From NCBI RefSeq assembly GCF_003148685.1, contig NZ_QGGR01000039.1:18623-82622 (forward strand): a stretch of DNA of 64,000 bases. Reading direction: 5' to 3'. Positions 32,384 through 41,650 of this stretch are shown here, piece after piece. Position 1 is the first letter of the stretch, and the number at the start of each line of letters is the position of its first letter. The notes beneath the pieces were generated by a model. It had not been told where the DNA came from, searched no databases, and worked only from the letters and a program-made list of their open reading frames with translations. The DNA is from Actinoplanes xinjiangensis. Its GTDB lineage: Bacteria; Actinomycetota; Actinomycetes; Mycobacteriales; Micromonosporaceae. The position numbers and the translations under genes are program-made.

Positions 32384-32424
32384 TGTGGATAACACTGTGG
32401 AAATGCCGTACACGCTGTGGATAC
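32384..32424. promoter_or_regulatory. DnaA-box-like cluster between gyrB and gyrA
   Basis: tgtggataa at 32384-32392 is the exact reverse of TTATCCACA, followed by tgtggaaat (about 32396) and tgtggatac (32416-32424). Three near-consensus 9-mers fall within 41 bases of a 109-base gap. Confidence 0.6.
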
Positions 32425-32436
32425 GGCTCACCGGAC

Positions 32437-34386
32437 TCAGATGTCGAGGAACCTGACGTCCTTAGCGTTGCGTTGAATGAACGACCGCCGAGCCTCGACG
32501 TCCTCACCCATCAGCACGCTGAAAAGCTCGTCCGCCACCGCGGCGTCGTCCAGGGTCACCTGGCGCAGGGTGCGGGTGTCCGGGTTCATCGTGGTGTCCC
32601 ACAGCTCGTGGAAGTTCATCTCGCCGAGACCCTTGAACCGCTGGATGTCGTCCGGCTTCGCGTTCGCCTTCTTCTCCTGCCGCAGCGCGATCAGCCCGTC
32701 CCGCTCGCGGTCGGAGTACGCGTACTGCGCGTCGTCACCCCGCTTGTTCCACTTGATCTTGTAGAGCGGCGGGGAGGCCAGGTAGACGTGACCCTGCTCG
32801 ACCATCGGCCGCATGAAGCGGAAGATCAGGGTGAGCAGCAGCGTCTGGATGTGCTGGCCGTCGACGTCGGCGTCGGCCATCAGGATGATCTTGTGGTACC
32901 GCAGCTTCGAGATGTCGAACTCGTCGTGGATACCGGTGCCCATGGCCGTGATCAGCGCCTGGACCTCGTTGTTCTTCAGCACCCGGTCGATCCGGGCCTT
33001 CTCCACGTTGAGGATCTTGCCGCGGATCGGGAGGATCGCCTGGATGCGGCTCTCCCGGCCGGACTTGGCCGAACCGCCGGCCGAGTCACCCTCGACGATG
33101 AACAGCTCGGTCTCACGCGGGTCGGTGGACTGGCAGTCGGCCAGCTTGCCGGGCATCGAGCCGGACTCCAGCAGCGACTTGCGCCGGGCCAGCTTGCGGG
33201 CCTGCTGAGCGGCGATCCGGGCGCGGGCCGCCTGGTCGGCCTTCGTGATGATCAGCTTGGCGTCCGCCGGGTTCCGGTCGAACCAGTCGGCGAGCTGCTC
33301 GTTGCAGACCTTCTGCACGAAGCTCTTCATGTCGGTGTTGCCGAGCTTCGTCTTGGTCTGGCCCTCGAACTGCGGGTTCGCCAGAGTCACCGAGATGATC
33401 GCGGCCAGGCCCTCACGAATGTCCTCACCGGACAGCTTCTGATCGGCCTTGAGGAACTTCTTCTCGACGCCGTACTTGTTGACGATGGTCGTCAGTGCGG
33501 AGCGGAAGCCCTCCTCGTGAGTACCACCCTCGTGCGTGTTGATGCGGTTGGCGAAGGTGTAGACCGACTCGCCGTACGACTCGTTCCACTGCATCGCGAT
33601 CTCGACGGCCATGCCCTCCTCGGGGGCGTCGGCCTCGAACTGGATCACGGTCCGGTGGATGGCGCTCTTGGTGGCGTTGAGGTGCCGCACGAAGTCGGCG
33701 ATGCCGTCCTCGTACATGAACGTGACGCTGCGCGGCTCACCGTTCTCGTCGACCTGGTCGGGCCGCTGGTCGGTGTAGTTGATGGTGAGGGCTTTGTTGA
33801 GGAACGCCATCTCCTGGAGACGGCGATAGATGGTCTGGTAGTCGAAGTCGACGGTCTCGAAGATGTTCGGGTCCGGCCAGAACTGGACGGTCGAGCCGAG
33901 GCTGTCGGTCGGCTCACCCTTGACCAGTTCGCCGGGAACCGAGTAGTCGTACTTCTGCCGCCACCAGAAGCCGTCCTTCTGGATCTCGACGGCCATCCTC
34001 GTCGAGAGCGCGTTCACCACCGAGACGCCGACGCCGTGCAGACCGCCGGAGACCTTGTAGGCCTGGCCGTCGAACTTGCCACCCGCGTGCAGCACGGTCA
34101 GCGCGACCTCGACACCCGGCTTCTTCAGCGTCGGGTGCAGGTCGACCGGGAAACCACGGCCGTTGTCGGTGACCGAGACACCGCCGTCGGGCAGCAGGAC
34201 CACGTCGATGGTGTCGCAGTAGCCGGCCAGTGCCTCGTCGACAGCGTTGTCCACAACCTCCCACACCAGGTGGTGCAGGCCGCGCTCACCGGTGGAACCG
34301 ATGTACATACCGGGACGCTTGCGGACCGCTTCCAGGCCTTCGAGCACGGTGATGGAGCCGGCACCGTATTCCTGATTGTCTGACAC
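32437..34386 (-). CDS. gyrB: DNA gyrase subunit B
   Basis: 649 residues from GTG 34386 (VSDNQEYGAGSITVLEGLEAV). The GHKL ATPase motifs are visible (EVVDNAVDEALAG, DNGRGFP, GGLHGVGVSVVNALS), then the transducer, and the TOPRIM domain with EGDSAGGSAKSGR and DADVDGQHIQTLLLT. The open frame extends upstream to 34617, but those residues are basic shadow sequence; the GTG gives the family's usual length. GyrB supplies ATP hydrolysis and, with GyrA, forms the heterotetrameric gyrase. It is transcribed away from oriC. Confidence 0.98.
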   Translation of the reverse strand: MSDNQEYGAGSITVLEGLEAVRKRPGMYIGSTGERGLHHLVWEVVDNAVDEALAGYCDTIDVVLLPDGGVSVTDNGRGFPVDLHPTLKKPGVEVALTVLHAGGKFDGQAYKVSGGLHGVGVSVVNALSTRMAVEIQKDGFWWRQKYDYSVPGELVKGEPTDSLGSTVQFWPDPNIFETVDFDYQTIYRRLQEMAFLNKALTINYTDQRPDQVDENGEPRSVTFMYEDGIADFVRHLNATKSAIHRTVIQFEADAPEEGMAVEIAMQWNESYGESVYTFANRINTHEGGTHEEGFRSALTTIVNKYGVEKKFLKADQKLSGEDIREGLAAIISVTLANPQFEGQTKTKLGNTDMKSFVQKVCNEQLADWFDRNPADAKLIITKADQAARARIAAQQARKLARRKSLLESGSMPGKLADCQSTDPRETELFIVEGDSAGGSAKSGRESRIQAILPIRGKILNVEKARIDRVLKNNEVQALITAMGTGIHDEFDISKLRYHKIILMADADVDGQHIQTLLLTLIFRFMRPMVEQGHVYLASPPLYKIKWNKRGDDAQYAYSDRERDGLIALRQEKKANAKPDDIQRFKGLGEMNFHELWDTTMNPDTRTLRQVTLDDAAVADELFSVLMGEDVEARRSFIQRNAKDVRFLDI

Positions 34387-34928
34387 CCTCGGCCACTTTC
34401 TCGCGCCGGGCCGGTGAGGCCCCGCAACGGGGTTGGCGGGCTCGTCGACGACGGCACGCGCGCGCAGCCGGAACCGGAGATGACACCGCGGGAAGAAGCG
34501 GACCACCGGTGGAACCGTGCGCGCCGGTCGCCGCGGACAGCCCGCGGATCGTGATCGGCTGGAAAAACCGCATAGCGTGACGATGAGGGCTGGCACGGTG
34601 GCCGTCCGCAACATCAAGCACAGTTTTCCCGGTCGCCGTCGATTCTACTCCGCCGGAACGAATCGGCGAGGGTCCGGCACCCCTTCCGGGTGCCTGAGAG
34701 TGCCGTAGCGCGATTTGAGGCGCTACCCACGTAATCCCCTACACGGCACAGTCGCCCCACGCAATGGCAAACGATGCGGCAGTTCCCGCGGTCGGGCGCG
34801 CCTGCCGTACCTCGCCCACACTCACTGCGACACTGCTCGACAGCGTCCCGCGCCCGTGTCGTAACCTCGCCCGCGCGGGCCGGAGTTGGCCGGGTGGCCG
34901 CAGGGCAGGTCGAGGAGGGGTGGCCCCA
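34387..34928. other. Divergent control region of gyrB and the next gene
   Basis: 542 bases without a gene. It holds hairpins around 34676-34733 (ggcaccccttccgggtgcc and gtagcgcgatttgaggcgctac), which could be attenuator or terminator structures for gyrB or the rightward gene. I found no known riboswitch that fits fully. Confidence 0.5.
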
Positions 34929-35495
34929 ATGGCGCACGACAAGGGCCTGGACAACGTCGCGGTGCACTGGCCGCGGACGAACCAGTACTACGACCCGGTG
35001 GCTCCCGCCGAGTTCGTCGACTTCGGAGCAATCGCGGACCGGCCCGAGATCGCGGCGCCGACCGGTGCGCTCGCGCTGCACATCGCCAAGACCGGCACGG
35101 TGCGCGCGACCGCGTACACCGAGTTGATCGATCTTCTGCTCGGGCTCGAGGGTGTGCTCTACGCCACCGAGGCCGCCGCCGAGGACGAGGACCCGGTCAT
35201 CGACCCGGACGGCTGCGCATGGATCGCCGGCGGCCTGGAGCGTTTCGTCGAGGGGCACGAGAAGTTCGGTGACCTGGTCACCTTCGACACCGTCACCGAG
35301 GTGCTGCGCACCGCGATCTCCACGGGCCGGCTCGCCGAGCAGCAGCTGCGCTGGCTGGACCAGCGGCTCGCGGCGCTGCGCGACGACGCCGGGAACTCGC
35401 CGCACTGGAGTTTCGCGCGCACCGAACTGGCGGTGCTGGCCGGCTTCTACCGCCGCTGCGCGGAACGCGGTTTCGCGATCTTCGCGGATTACTGA
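34929..35495 (+). CDS. Conserved hypothetical protein near gyrB
   Basis: 188 residues from ATG 34929, preceded by a good ribosome-binding site (gaggagg). The sequence is soluble, acidic and helical (VAVHWPRTNQYYDPVAPAEFVDFGAI; FVEGHEKFGDLVTFDTVTEVLRTAI; WFARTELAVLAGF-like end SFARTELAVLAGFYRRCAERGFAIF). No transmembrane segment or catalytic motif is seen. It is the only rightward gene between gyrB and rpmH. Unknown function; upstream sequence in the same frame (from 34764) looks non-coding. Confidence 0.75.
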   Translation: MAHDKGLDNVAVHWPRTNQYYDPVAPAEFVDFGAIADRPEIAAPTGALALHIAKTGTVRATAYTELIDLLLGLEGVLYATEAAAEDEDPVIDPDGCAWIAGGLERFVEGHEKFGDLVTFDTVTEVLRTAISTGRLAEQQLRWLDQRLAALRDDAGNSPHWSFARTELAVLAGFYRRCAERGFAIFADY

Positions 35496-35591
35496 GCCGG
35501 ACCGCTGACGCCCGCCGACCGAGCAGGCGGACTGCTCAGCCCGGCTTCCTCGACCCGGCTCCTCCGGCCCGGCTCCCTCGGGCCGGTTCCT

Positions 35592-36056
35592 TCAGGATCG
35601 ACGGATCAGCCAGGTCACCCCACCGGCGACGACGATCAGGACGAAGACCGTCCCACCCCAGAAGATCGTCCGGGTACGGCCCCCGCCGCCGTGCCCGGTC
35701 GACAGCAGTTCGTTGCCGTCACACGACCACGTCTGGCCCTCGTTCGCGTACACCCGGTACCTGCCGCCCTCGACGAAGTCGTATCCACAGGACGCGCTGT
35801 CCTTCATGGTGACCAGTGTCACCGTCTGGCCGGCAGCGCCCTTCAGCACCGACTCGACGGTGAACTCCACCTGGACCTCGTTGCCGAACCAGTCCGGGTC
35901 CACCTGGTCGGCCACCCCCACGAACGCCACCTGAGCCTGCTCGAACGGGTCGAAGTCGACGGCACACGAACACGCCCACGCGGGACGGGCGGCGACCGGG
36001 ATCGGCGCCAGGACGAGTAACAACAGGACCAGGACACGACGCAGATGCAGAGTCAT
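35592..36056 (-). CDS. Secreted NTR/TIMP-like membrane-anchored protein
   Basis: 154 residues from ATG 36056. A Sec signal peptide (residues 1-28, LVLLLLVLAPIPVAARPAWA) is followed directly by CSC, as in TIMP/netrin-like (NTR) folds. The domain AQVAFVGVADQVDPDWFGNEVQVEFTVESV continues with a further Cys pair (SASCGYDF, WSCDGNEL). A C-terminal membrane span (about 130-149) and basic end (LIRRS) anchor it. Homologous architecture is frequent in Actinobacteria as TIMP-like hypothetical lipoprotein-like proteins; whether they inhibit proteases is unknown. Confidence 0.78.
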   Translation of the reverse strand: MTLHLRRVLVLLLLVLAPIPVAARPAWACSCAVDFDPFEQAQVAFVGVADQVDPDWFGNEVQVEFTVESVLKGAAGQTVTLVTMKDSASCGYDFVEGGRYRVYANEGQTWSCDGNELLSTGHGGGGRTRTIFWGGTVFVLIVVAGGVTWLIRRS

Positions 36057-36088
36057 GCCGGTCCGACGCGGCGCGGGCCGGTTCGGTT

Positions 36089-36823
36089 TCAGCCGTACGT
36101 GTCCCGGGGGCCGCGCCCCTGCACCCGACGTGGTCCACGACTCCACGACGGTGCCGCCGGCCCGTGGATGTTGAGCCTGGTCACCACGTTGTGGCCGACC
36201 TCGCCCGCGATCTGGCGGAGCAGGGTGGCGGCGAGCATCCGCAGCTGGGTGGCCCACGCGGTGGACTCGGCCTCGACGGTCAGCACCCCGCCCTCGAGCC
36301 GCACCGGGCGGCTGTGCGCGGCGATGTCCGCCCCGACCACCTTTCCCCAGGCCCCGAAGACGGTCGCCTCGGCCTTCGGCTTCTCCCAGCCGCGGGCCTT
36401 GACCAGCCGCTCCAGCATCGCCCCGAAGAGCTGCGGATCGCGCGGATCCGGCCCCGGCCCGGAATAGCCCCGCAGCCGCCGGCCACTGCCCTGACCGGTC
36501 CCGGCCCGGCGTTTCGGCGCCCGGGCCGCCGCCTCACGGCGATGCGCCATCGCGGCGTCGAGCACGGCGCGGGCAAGTTCCGGCCCGGCCAGATCCCCGT
36601 TGTCCACAGGCTGTGGAGAAGCTTTTTCCGGGGTACGGCCTGCGCCCGGCCCACCCGGCGGACGGGAAACGCCCTCAGCGCCCCGTGACGAGCCCCGAAG
36701 CTCCCTGTCCTCATCCACCCCCGCCCAGAGGTCCCCCAGGGCCTCGGTGAGGCGCTGAGGCGGTTCCTGCGACCGTCGGCGGTCATCACCGGACGACCGA
36801 TCGCGATCAGGCTCAGGAAACAC
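36089..36823 (-). CDS. dciA: DciA-like protein (DUF721), helicase loader
   Basis: 244 residues. The conserved DUF721 (DciA) domain is at about residues 130-230 (LFGAMLERLVKARGWEKPKAEATVFGAWGKVVGADIAAHSRPVRL; LTVEAESTAWATQLRMLAATLL; IAGEVGHNVVTRLNIHGP). DciA loads or activates the replicative helicase DnaB in bacteria without DnaC/DnaI. The N-terminal about 125 residues are Pro/Gly/Arg-rich and probably disordered, longer than in many homologues. It overlaps recF by 11 bases, so it is coupled. A perfect DnaA-box 9-mer (ttgtccaca, 36600-36608) occurs in its coding sequence. Confidence 0.92.
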   Translation of the reverse strand: MFPEPDRDRSSGDDRRRSQEPPQRLTEALGDLWAGVDEDRELRGSSRGAEGVSRPPGGPGAGRTPEKASPQPVDNGDLAGPELARAVLDAAMAHRREAAARAPKRRAGTGQGSGRRLRGYSGPGPDPRDPQLFGAMLERLVKARGWEKPKAEATVFGAWGKVVGADIAAHSRPVRLEGGVLTVEAESTAWATQLRMLAATLLRQIAGEVGHNVVTRLNIHGPAAPSWSRGPRRVQGRGPRDTYG

Positions 36824-37943
36824 GGTCCACCGCTCCCGTCACGACGTCGAAGCGCGCACCACGCAGGCTCGCCGGCACGTCCTCCGGAACCGCGCACGTC
36901 ACCAGCAACTGTGCCGCGTCGGAGACCAGTGCCGCCAGCCGATCCCGCCGTTGCCCGTCCAACTCGGCGAAGACGTCGTCGAGAACCAGCACCGGCTCGA
37001 TGCCGTCCGAGCGCAGCAGGTCGTAGGCGGCAAGCCGCAGCGCCAGCGCGAACGACCAGCACTCACCGTGGCTCGCATAGCCCTTCACCGGCAGGTCGCC
37101 GAGACTCAGCGCCAGATCGTCACGGTGCGGGCCGACCAGGGTGGTGCCGCGTTCGATCTCCACCGGCCGCCGCTCCTCCAGACGCTCCAGGATCGCGGCC
37201 TCCAACGCCGGCCGGTCCGCCTGCAACGCCTCACCGAGACGCGAGGTGTAGACGATCGCCGCGGTACCCCGGCCGGGAGCGACCGCGTCGTACGCCTTCG
37301 TCAGGTGCGGAGCCAGCGCGGCCGCCAGCTCCAGCCGCCCGGCCAGCAACTCGGCACCGTGATGGGCGAGATGGTGGTCCCAGACCGCCAGCGTCGACAG
37401 GTCCTGTCCCCGGGTGCCGCCCACCTTGCGATTCAGGTAGGCGTTGCGCAACAGGGCGTTGCGCTGCTTGACCACCCGGTCGTAGTCGGCGCGCACGCCC
37501 GCATACCGCGGCTGCCGCGCCACCAGCAGGTCGTCGAGGTAACGCCGGCGCTCGGACGGGTCGCCCCGGACCAGTTCCAGATCCTCCGGGGCGAACAGCA
37601 CCATCCGCAGCGCACCGAGCACCTCACGCGGCCGGCGGACCGGAGACCGGTTGAGCCGTGCCCGGTTCGCCCGGCCCGGCACGATCTCCAGCTCGACCAG
37701 CAGCTCGCGTCCCTCATGGACGATCGCGCACCGGATCACCGCCGAAGCGGCACCGGCCCGGACCAGAGGCGCGTCGGTGGCCACCCGGTGACTGTCCAGA
37801 GTGGCCACATAACCGAGCGCCTCGATCAGGTTGGTCTTGCCCATCCCGTTCTGACCGACCAGCACCGACACGCCGGGATCGAGATCGACCGCCACCCGCT
37901 CATACGAACGGAAGTCGGTGAGCTCGACCCGGCGTACGTGCAT
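36813..37943 (-). CDS. recF: DNA replication/repair protein RecF
   Basis: 376 residues of the SMC-like RecF family: Walker A VGQNGMGKTNLIEAL (about 32-46), the RecF segment GPHRDDLALSLGDLPVKGYASHGECWSFALALR containing the ABC signature-like region, and Walker B EPVLVLDDVFAELD (about 322-335). RecF helps load RecA at single-strand gaps via RecO/RecR. The gene follows gnd by three bases and overlaps dciA, so gnd-recF-dciA form a coupled run. All normal. Confidence 0.96.
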   Translation of the reverse strand: MHVRRVELTDFRSYERVAVDLDPGVSVLVGQNGMGKTNLIEALGYVATLDSHRVATDAPLVRAGAASAVIRCAIVHEGRELLVELEIVPGRANRARLNRSPVRRPREVLGALRMVLFAPEDLELVRGDPSERRRYLDDLLVARQPRYAGVRADYDRVVKQRNALLRNAYLNRKVGGTRGQDLSTLAVWDHHLAHHGAELLAGRLELAAALAPHLTKAYDAVAPGRGTAAIVYTSRLGEALQADRPALEAAILERLEERRPVEIERGTTLVGPHRDDLALSLGDLPVKGYASHGECWSFALALRLAAYDLLRSDGIEPVLVLDDVFAELDGQRRDRLAALVSDAAQLLVTCAVPEDVPASLRGARFDVVTGAVDRVS

Positions 37944-37946
37944 CGA

Positions 37947-38819
37947 TCAGCGCTTGACGGCGTGGCCGCCGAACTGCTGGCGCAGCGCGGCGACGGCCTT
38001 CATGGCGGGCGAGTCGTCCTGGCGGGACTGGAAACGCGCGAACAGCGACGCGGCGATGACATGCGCCGGCACGGCGAGACGCACGGCCTCGTCGACGGTC
38101 CAGCGGCCCTCGCCGGTGTCGTCGGCGTAACCCTTCAGAGCCTCCAGCTCCGGGTCCTCGTCGAGAGCCCGGTCCAGCAGGTCCAGCAGCCACGACTTGA
38201 CGACACTGCCCTCACGCCAGCTCTTGATCACGGCGGGCACGTCGTGGACGTACTCCGAGGCCTTCAGGATCTCGTAGCCCTCGGCGTACGCGTGCATCAG
38301 GCCGTACTCGATGCCGTTGTGCACCATCTTCGCGTAGTGGCCGGCACCGTGGGTCCCGGCGTGCGCGAACCCGAACTCACCGAGCGGCTTGAGTGCCTCG
38401 AAGATCGGCTTGCAGTGCTCGACCTGCGCGGCGTCACCGCCGACCATCAGGGCGTAGCCGTTCTTGATGCCCCAGACGCCACCGGAGACGCCGACGTCGA
38501 GGTAGTGGATGCCCTTGACGGCCAGGCGCTCGGCCCGCGGGGCGTCGTCGGTGAACTTGGAGTTGCCGCCGTCGATGATGATGTCGCCGGCCTCGAGGAC
38601 CTCGGCGAGCTGGTTGATCGTGTCCTCGGTGATCTGGCCGGACGGCACCATGGTCCAGACGAGCCGCGGCGCGGCCAGTTTCTCGGCCAGCTCGGCCAGG
38701 CTGGCGGCGTCGCTTACTTCCAGGTTCTGGTCGTATCCGACGACTTCGTGCCCCGCTGCACGGAGTCGTTCCCGCATGTTGCCACCCATGCGGCCGAGAC
38801 CGATCAGGCCGAGTTGCAT
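37947..38819 (-). CDS. gnd: 6-phosphogluconate dehydrogenase, decarboxylating (short form)
   Basis: 290 residues. The N-terminal Rossmann motif GLIGLGRMGGNM binds the cofactor. Catalytic segments include VSGGVWGIKNGYALMVGG and the lysine in GAGHYAKMVHNGIEYGLM (about 160-180). This is the roughly 300-residue YqeC/GntZ type rather than the 470-residue classical enzyme. It converts 6-phosphogluconate to ribulose 5-phosphate with NAD(P)H formation. Its place between dnaN and recF is an actinobacterial landmark; only three bases separate it from recF. Confidence 0.95.
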   Translation of the reverse strand: MQLGLIGLGRMGGNMRERLRAAGHEVVGYDQNLEVSDAASLAELAEKLAAPRLVWTMVPSGQITEDTINQLAEVLEAGDIIIDGGNSKFTDDAPRAERLAVKGIHYLDVGVSGGVWGIKNGYALMVGGDAAQVEHCKPIFEALKPLGEFGFAHAGTHGAGHYAKMVHNGIEYGLMHAYAEGYEILKASEYVHDVPAVIKSWREGSVVKSWLLDLLDRALDEDPELEALKGYADDTGEGRWTVDEAVRLAVPAHVIAASLFARFQSRQDDSPAMKAVAALRQQFGGHAVKR

Positions 38820-38858
38820 GGTGATCTCCCTAGATGAGCGATTGGTTCAAGCTCAGTA

Positions 38859-39992
38859 TCAGCGAGTTACCCGGATCGGCATGATCAGATAGCGGTAACC
38901 CGGGATGATTTCTCCACTTTCGCCAGCGGGCGAGATCACAGCCGGCTTGAACGCGTCGACGAACGAGAGCAGCGCCGTCGGTGCGCCCAGGTTCTGCAGA
39001 CCATCGATCAGGTACTGCGGGTTGAAGCCGATCGTCAGCGGCTCACCGGTGAACTCGGCCTCCATCGCCTCGCTGGCGCGGGCCTCCTCGGTGCCACCCG
39101 CCTCGACCACGAGACCGTCCTCGCTGAAGCTCAGCAGCACCGGCGTGGTGCGCTCGGCGACCAGGGCGACCCGTCGGACCACCTCGACCAGCGCCGACAC
39201 CGCCACCCGCGCCTCAGCGTTGTGCGAGGCCGGGAAGAGCGAACGCACCGGCGGGTAGTTGGCGCCGTCCAGCAGGCGGCTCGTCGTGCGTCGCGCACCA
39301 CCGGCGAAACCGATCATGCCCTCACCGGCGCTGCCCTGGGCGAGCGCCAGCGTCACCGCGCCACCGATCGGGCCGAGCGCCTTGGCGGTGTCGTTCAGAG
39401 TCTTCGCCGGGACCAGGGCGTTGAGGCTGATCTCCGGGTCCTCCGGGGTCCATTCGATCTCGCGCATGGCCAGCCGATACCGGTCGGTGGCCAGCAACGC
39501 GATGTTCGATCCGTTCAGCTCCAGTCGCACACCGGTCATCATCGGCAGGGTCTCGTCCCGGCCTGCGGCAATCGCGACCTGGGAAACCGCTGAGGCGAAC
39601 GTGGCCGCGTCGATCGTGCCCGCGCTGGACGGCATCTCCGGCAGCGTCGGATAGTCCTCCACCGGCATCGTGGGCAGGGTGAAACGGGCACTGCCGCAGA
39701 CCAGCTCGAGATGTGCACCGACGGCGGCGATGTCGACCGGCTTGCCCGGCAGCGCCTTGGTGATCTCAGCGAGCAGGCGCCCGGAGACCAGGGCCGCGCC
39801 GTCCGCGTCGGCCTGCACCTCGACCGTCACCTGGCTGGAAACCTCGTAGTCGAAGCCGGACACCTGCAGGCGGCCGTCGGTGACCCGCAGCAGGACACCG
39901 GCGAGCACCGGCACCGATGGCCGGCTGGGCAGGCTCTTGGCTGTCCACGCCACGGCGTCGGCGAGCGCGTCTCGCTCCACCCGGAACTTCAT
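38859..39992 (-). CDS. dnaN: DNA polymerase III beta sliding clamp
   Basis: 377 residues, typical three-domain clamp: MKFRVERDALADAVAWTAKSLPSRPSVPVLAG at the start, central VAIAAGRDETLPMMTGVRLEL, and the C-terminal YRYLIMPIRVTR that forms part of the binding groove. It encircles DNA as a dimer and tethers the polymerase. The gene lies directly next to oriC and reads away from it. No anomalies. Confidence 0.98.
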   Translation of the reverse strand: MKFRVERDALADAVAWTAKSLPSRPSVPVLAGVLLRVTDGRLQVSGFDYEVSSQVTVEVQADADGAALVSGRLLAEITKALPGKPVDIAAVGAHLELVCGSARFTLPTMPVEDYPTLPEMPSSAGTIDAATFASAVSQVAIAAGRDETLPMMTGVRLELNGSNIALLATDRYRLAMREIEWTPEDPEISLNALVPAKTLNDTAKALGPIGGAVTLALAQGSAGEGMIGFAGGARRTTSRLLDGANYPPVRSLFPASHNAEARVAVSALVEVVRRVALVAERTTPVLLSFSEDGLVVEAGGTEEARASEAMEAEFTGEPLTIGFNPQYLIDGLQNLGAPTALLSFVDAFKPAVISPAGESGEIIPGYRYLIMPIRVTR

Positions 39993-40200
39993 GCTGTCCT
40001 CCGCGATGCGTCCTCATACAGGGGCATGGACCCCCACTGAACTCTATGGCTCCGGCATCGCCCCTGCGTGCCCGACCCCGGTCCGCCTTCATACACCGAT
40101 CGGACCTCGGGACCCCAACCCTGCTTCTCGGTGCTTGCTTGAAGGCCGGCCCCCGGGGAGCCGCGAGACGCGGATCCACACCTTCCACAACGCTGATGAT

Positions 40201-40860
40201 TGGTTTTTGTTTTCTTAGAAGAGATAACTAGTCGTCTTCATCGGTCCTGTGCATTCTGTGGAGAACCCGAGTTTTGCCTGGTGACAGGGTTATCCACCGG
40301 TGATTCACATGTGGGTAACCGGGGTACAACTAGGGGTCTGTGTCCACAGTTCCCGACGCGGCGAGCGTTGTCCACCGTCGTCCACAGGCTATCCACCGGT
40401 AATCCACCGGTTCTATCCCCTGCGCTGTGGATTACGCAGGAACGCTACCGGCTCGTCGTCCCCAGAACCTTCAACAGGATATCCACACTCCTCCACAGGC
40501 TGTGTGATCTTTTGTAACCGTCCGTGTCTGTCCACATCGATTTCCCCAGGGTTAGTCCACATCTGTGGACGAAGGTGTCGGGAGATTTCCACCGTCTGGG
40601 GACGAAGCCTGTGGACGCCTGTGGACAGCTGTGGAAAACGTTGGCACGAAACTGTCACGTCGCGACGTTGACAAACGGCCATTGAGGTCCCTTGGGGAAG
40701 GACATCGATCTGCACCTATTTAAGGCGGATCGGCGGATGATCTGGGTACAACCTGTGGACAACCCCGTGTAGAACCGGTGGACAACTCGAGAATTCTCTT
40801 GTTTTAGCAGCTCACAGTGTATTCACCCGATCGTGGACAGCCTGTGGGTAACTTCCAAAC
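40201..40860. other. oriC: Chromosomal replication origin oriC
   Basis: About twenty near-consensus DnaA boxes (variants of TTGTCCACA on both strands) lie between 40255 and 40851. Examples are ttatccacc 40290, ttgtccacc 40368, tcgtccaca 40378, atatccaca 40479, ctgtccaca 40528, tgtggacga 40564, tgtggacag 40620 and an exact tgtggacaa at 40754-40762. An AT-rich tract (40201-40232, tttttgttttctt) at the dnaN side is a candidate unwinding element. Location between dnaA and dnaN is standard for Actinobacteria. Confidence 0.96.
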
Positions 40861-41043
40861 CGCCAGTGCAGCCGTCGAAGGCCGTCCCTGCGTGCCCGGG
40901 CCCTGTGAATTGTGGAAATCCCACGGCGGAGGCGGCCGGTCGCGGTCTTCACCGCCGTCCTGCATCACCCGCAACGTCAACCCCTCATCGGGTACGGGCA
41001 CGCGCCGCTGAGTCTTCCCACGTCTCCCGTGGCTGTCGGCGCG

Positions 41044-41109
41044 ATCACTCGCCCACTCCCGGGCGATCACTTGCCCACTCCGGGGCGAGCACTTGCCCAT
41101 TCCCGGGCG
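41044..41109. repeat. 22-bp tandem repeat, three copies
   Basis: Units at 41044, 41066 and 41088 of the form atcacttgcccactcccggg plus cg, followed by a shortened fourth. Each unit contains a cccggg palindrome or near match. Confidence 0.9.
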
Positions 41110-41484
41110 ATCCGCCTCCCGGGCGATCCGCGACCGCCCGCCACGTCGCCGGCCGCACCTCAGCGTGGTCTCGCGGTCGAAATGCGGCGCCTGGTCCTCC
41201 GGGCGGCGGGCTCAGGCCCTGGGATCACGCTGCGATGCCCGGGAGCCGAGGGCGGGACACCGGGATTTGTTGCTACGACTTGGGGCCCGGTTGGGTGGCC
41301 CCGGAGCTGGACAGGCGTGACCCCGCGCGTTTGCTATCGGCTGTGGGCGGATCTCGTACACGTGCTCGCGGTCCTTCGACGCCGCCCACCGGCCGGGACT
41401 GATCTTCCGCGAGATCGGCTTGGGCGGTGCGCTACCGCGCCACGTCGGTGCGTGGGTGGGTCCTCGGTGAACGGGCAGCAAGCC

Positions 41485-41570
41485 CGGCAGCGAGTGGCAG
41501 CCCGGCAGCGAGTGGCAGCCCGGCAGCGAGTGGCAGCCCGGCAGCGAGTGGCAGCCCGGCAGCGGCGTGG
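41485..41570. repeat. 18-bp tandem repeat, four perfect copies
   Basis: Unit cggcagcgagtggcagcc at 41485, 41503, 41521 and 41539, then a partial copy. It lies 80 bases beyond the dnaA stop. Confidence 0.95.
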
Positions 41571-41650
41571 CCGCCGTACCGGGCAGCCACGCCGAAAACG
41601 CGAGGTGAGAGCGCTGTGGTGCGGTTGAGGGGTAGTTCACCCGTACAACC

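Larger units (their letters stand above)
39993..41650. other. dnaN-dnaA intergenic region
   Basis: 1.66 kb without a supported gene. Contains oriC (about 40201-40860), a 22-bp repeat of three units (41044-41109) and an 18-bp repeat of four units (41485-41556) just beyond the end of dnaA. Open frames in the region follow the repeats and look spurious. Confidence 0.85.

Noticed and set aside
34670..34740. Possible glycine or TPP riboswitch (ctctcaggca on the minus strand, ctgagag on the plus strand)
   Set aside because: Only short consensus pieces match; the remaining conserved parts of either aptamer are missing and neighbouring genes do not fit.
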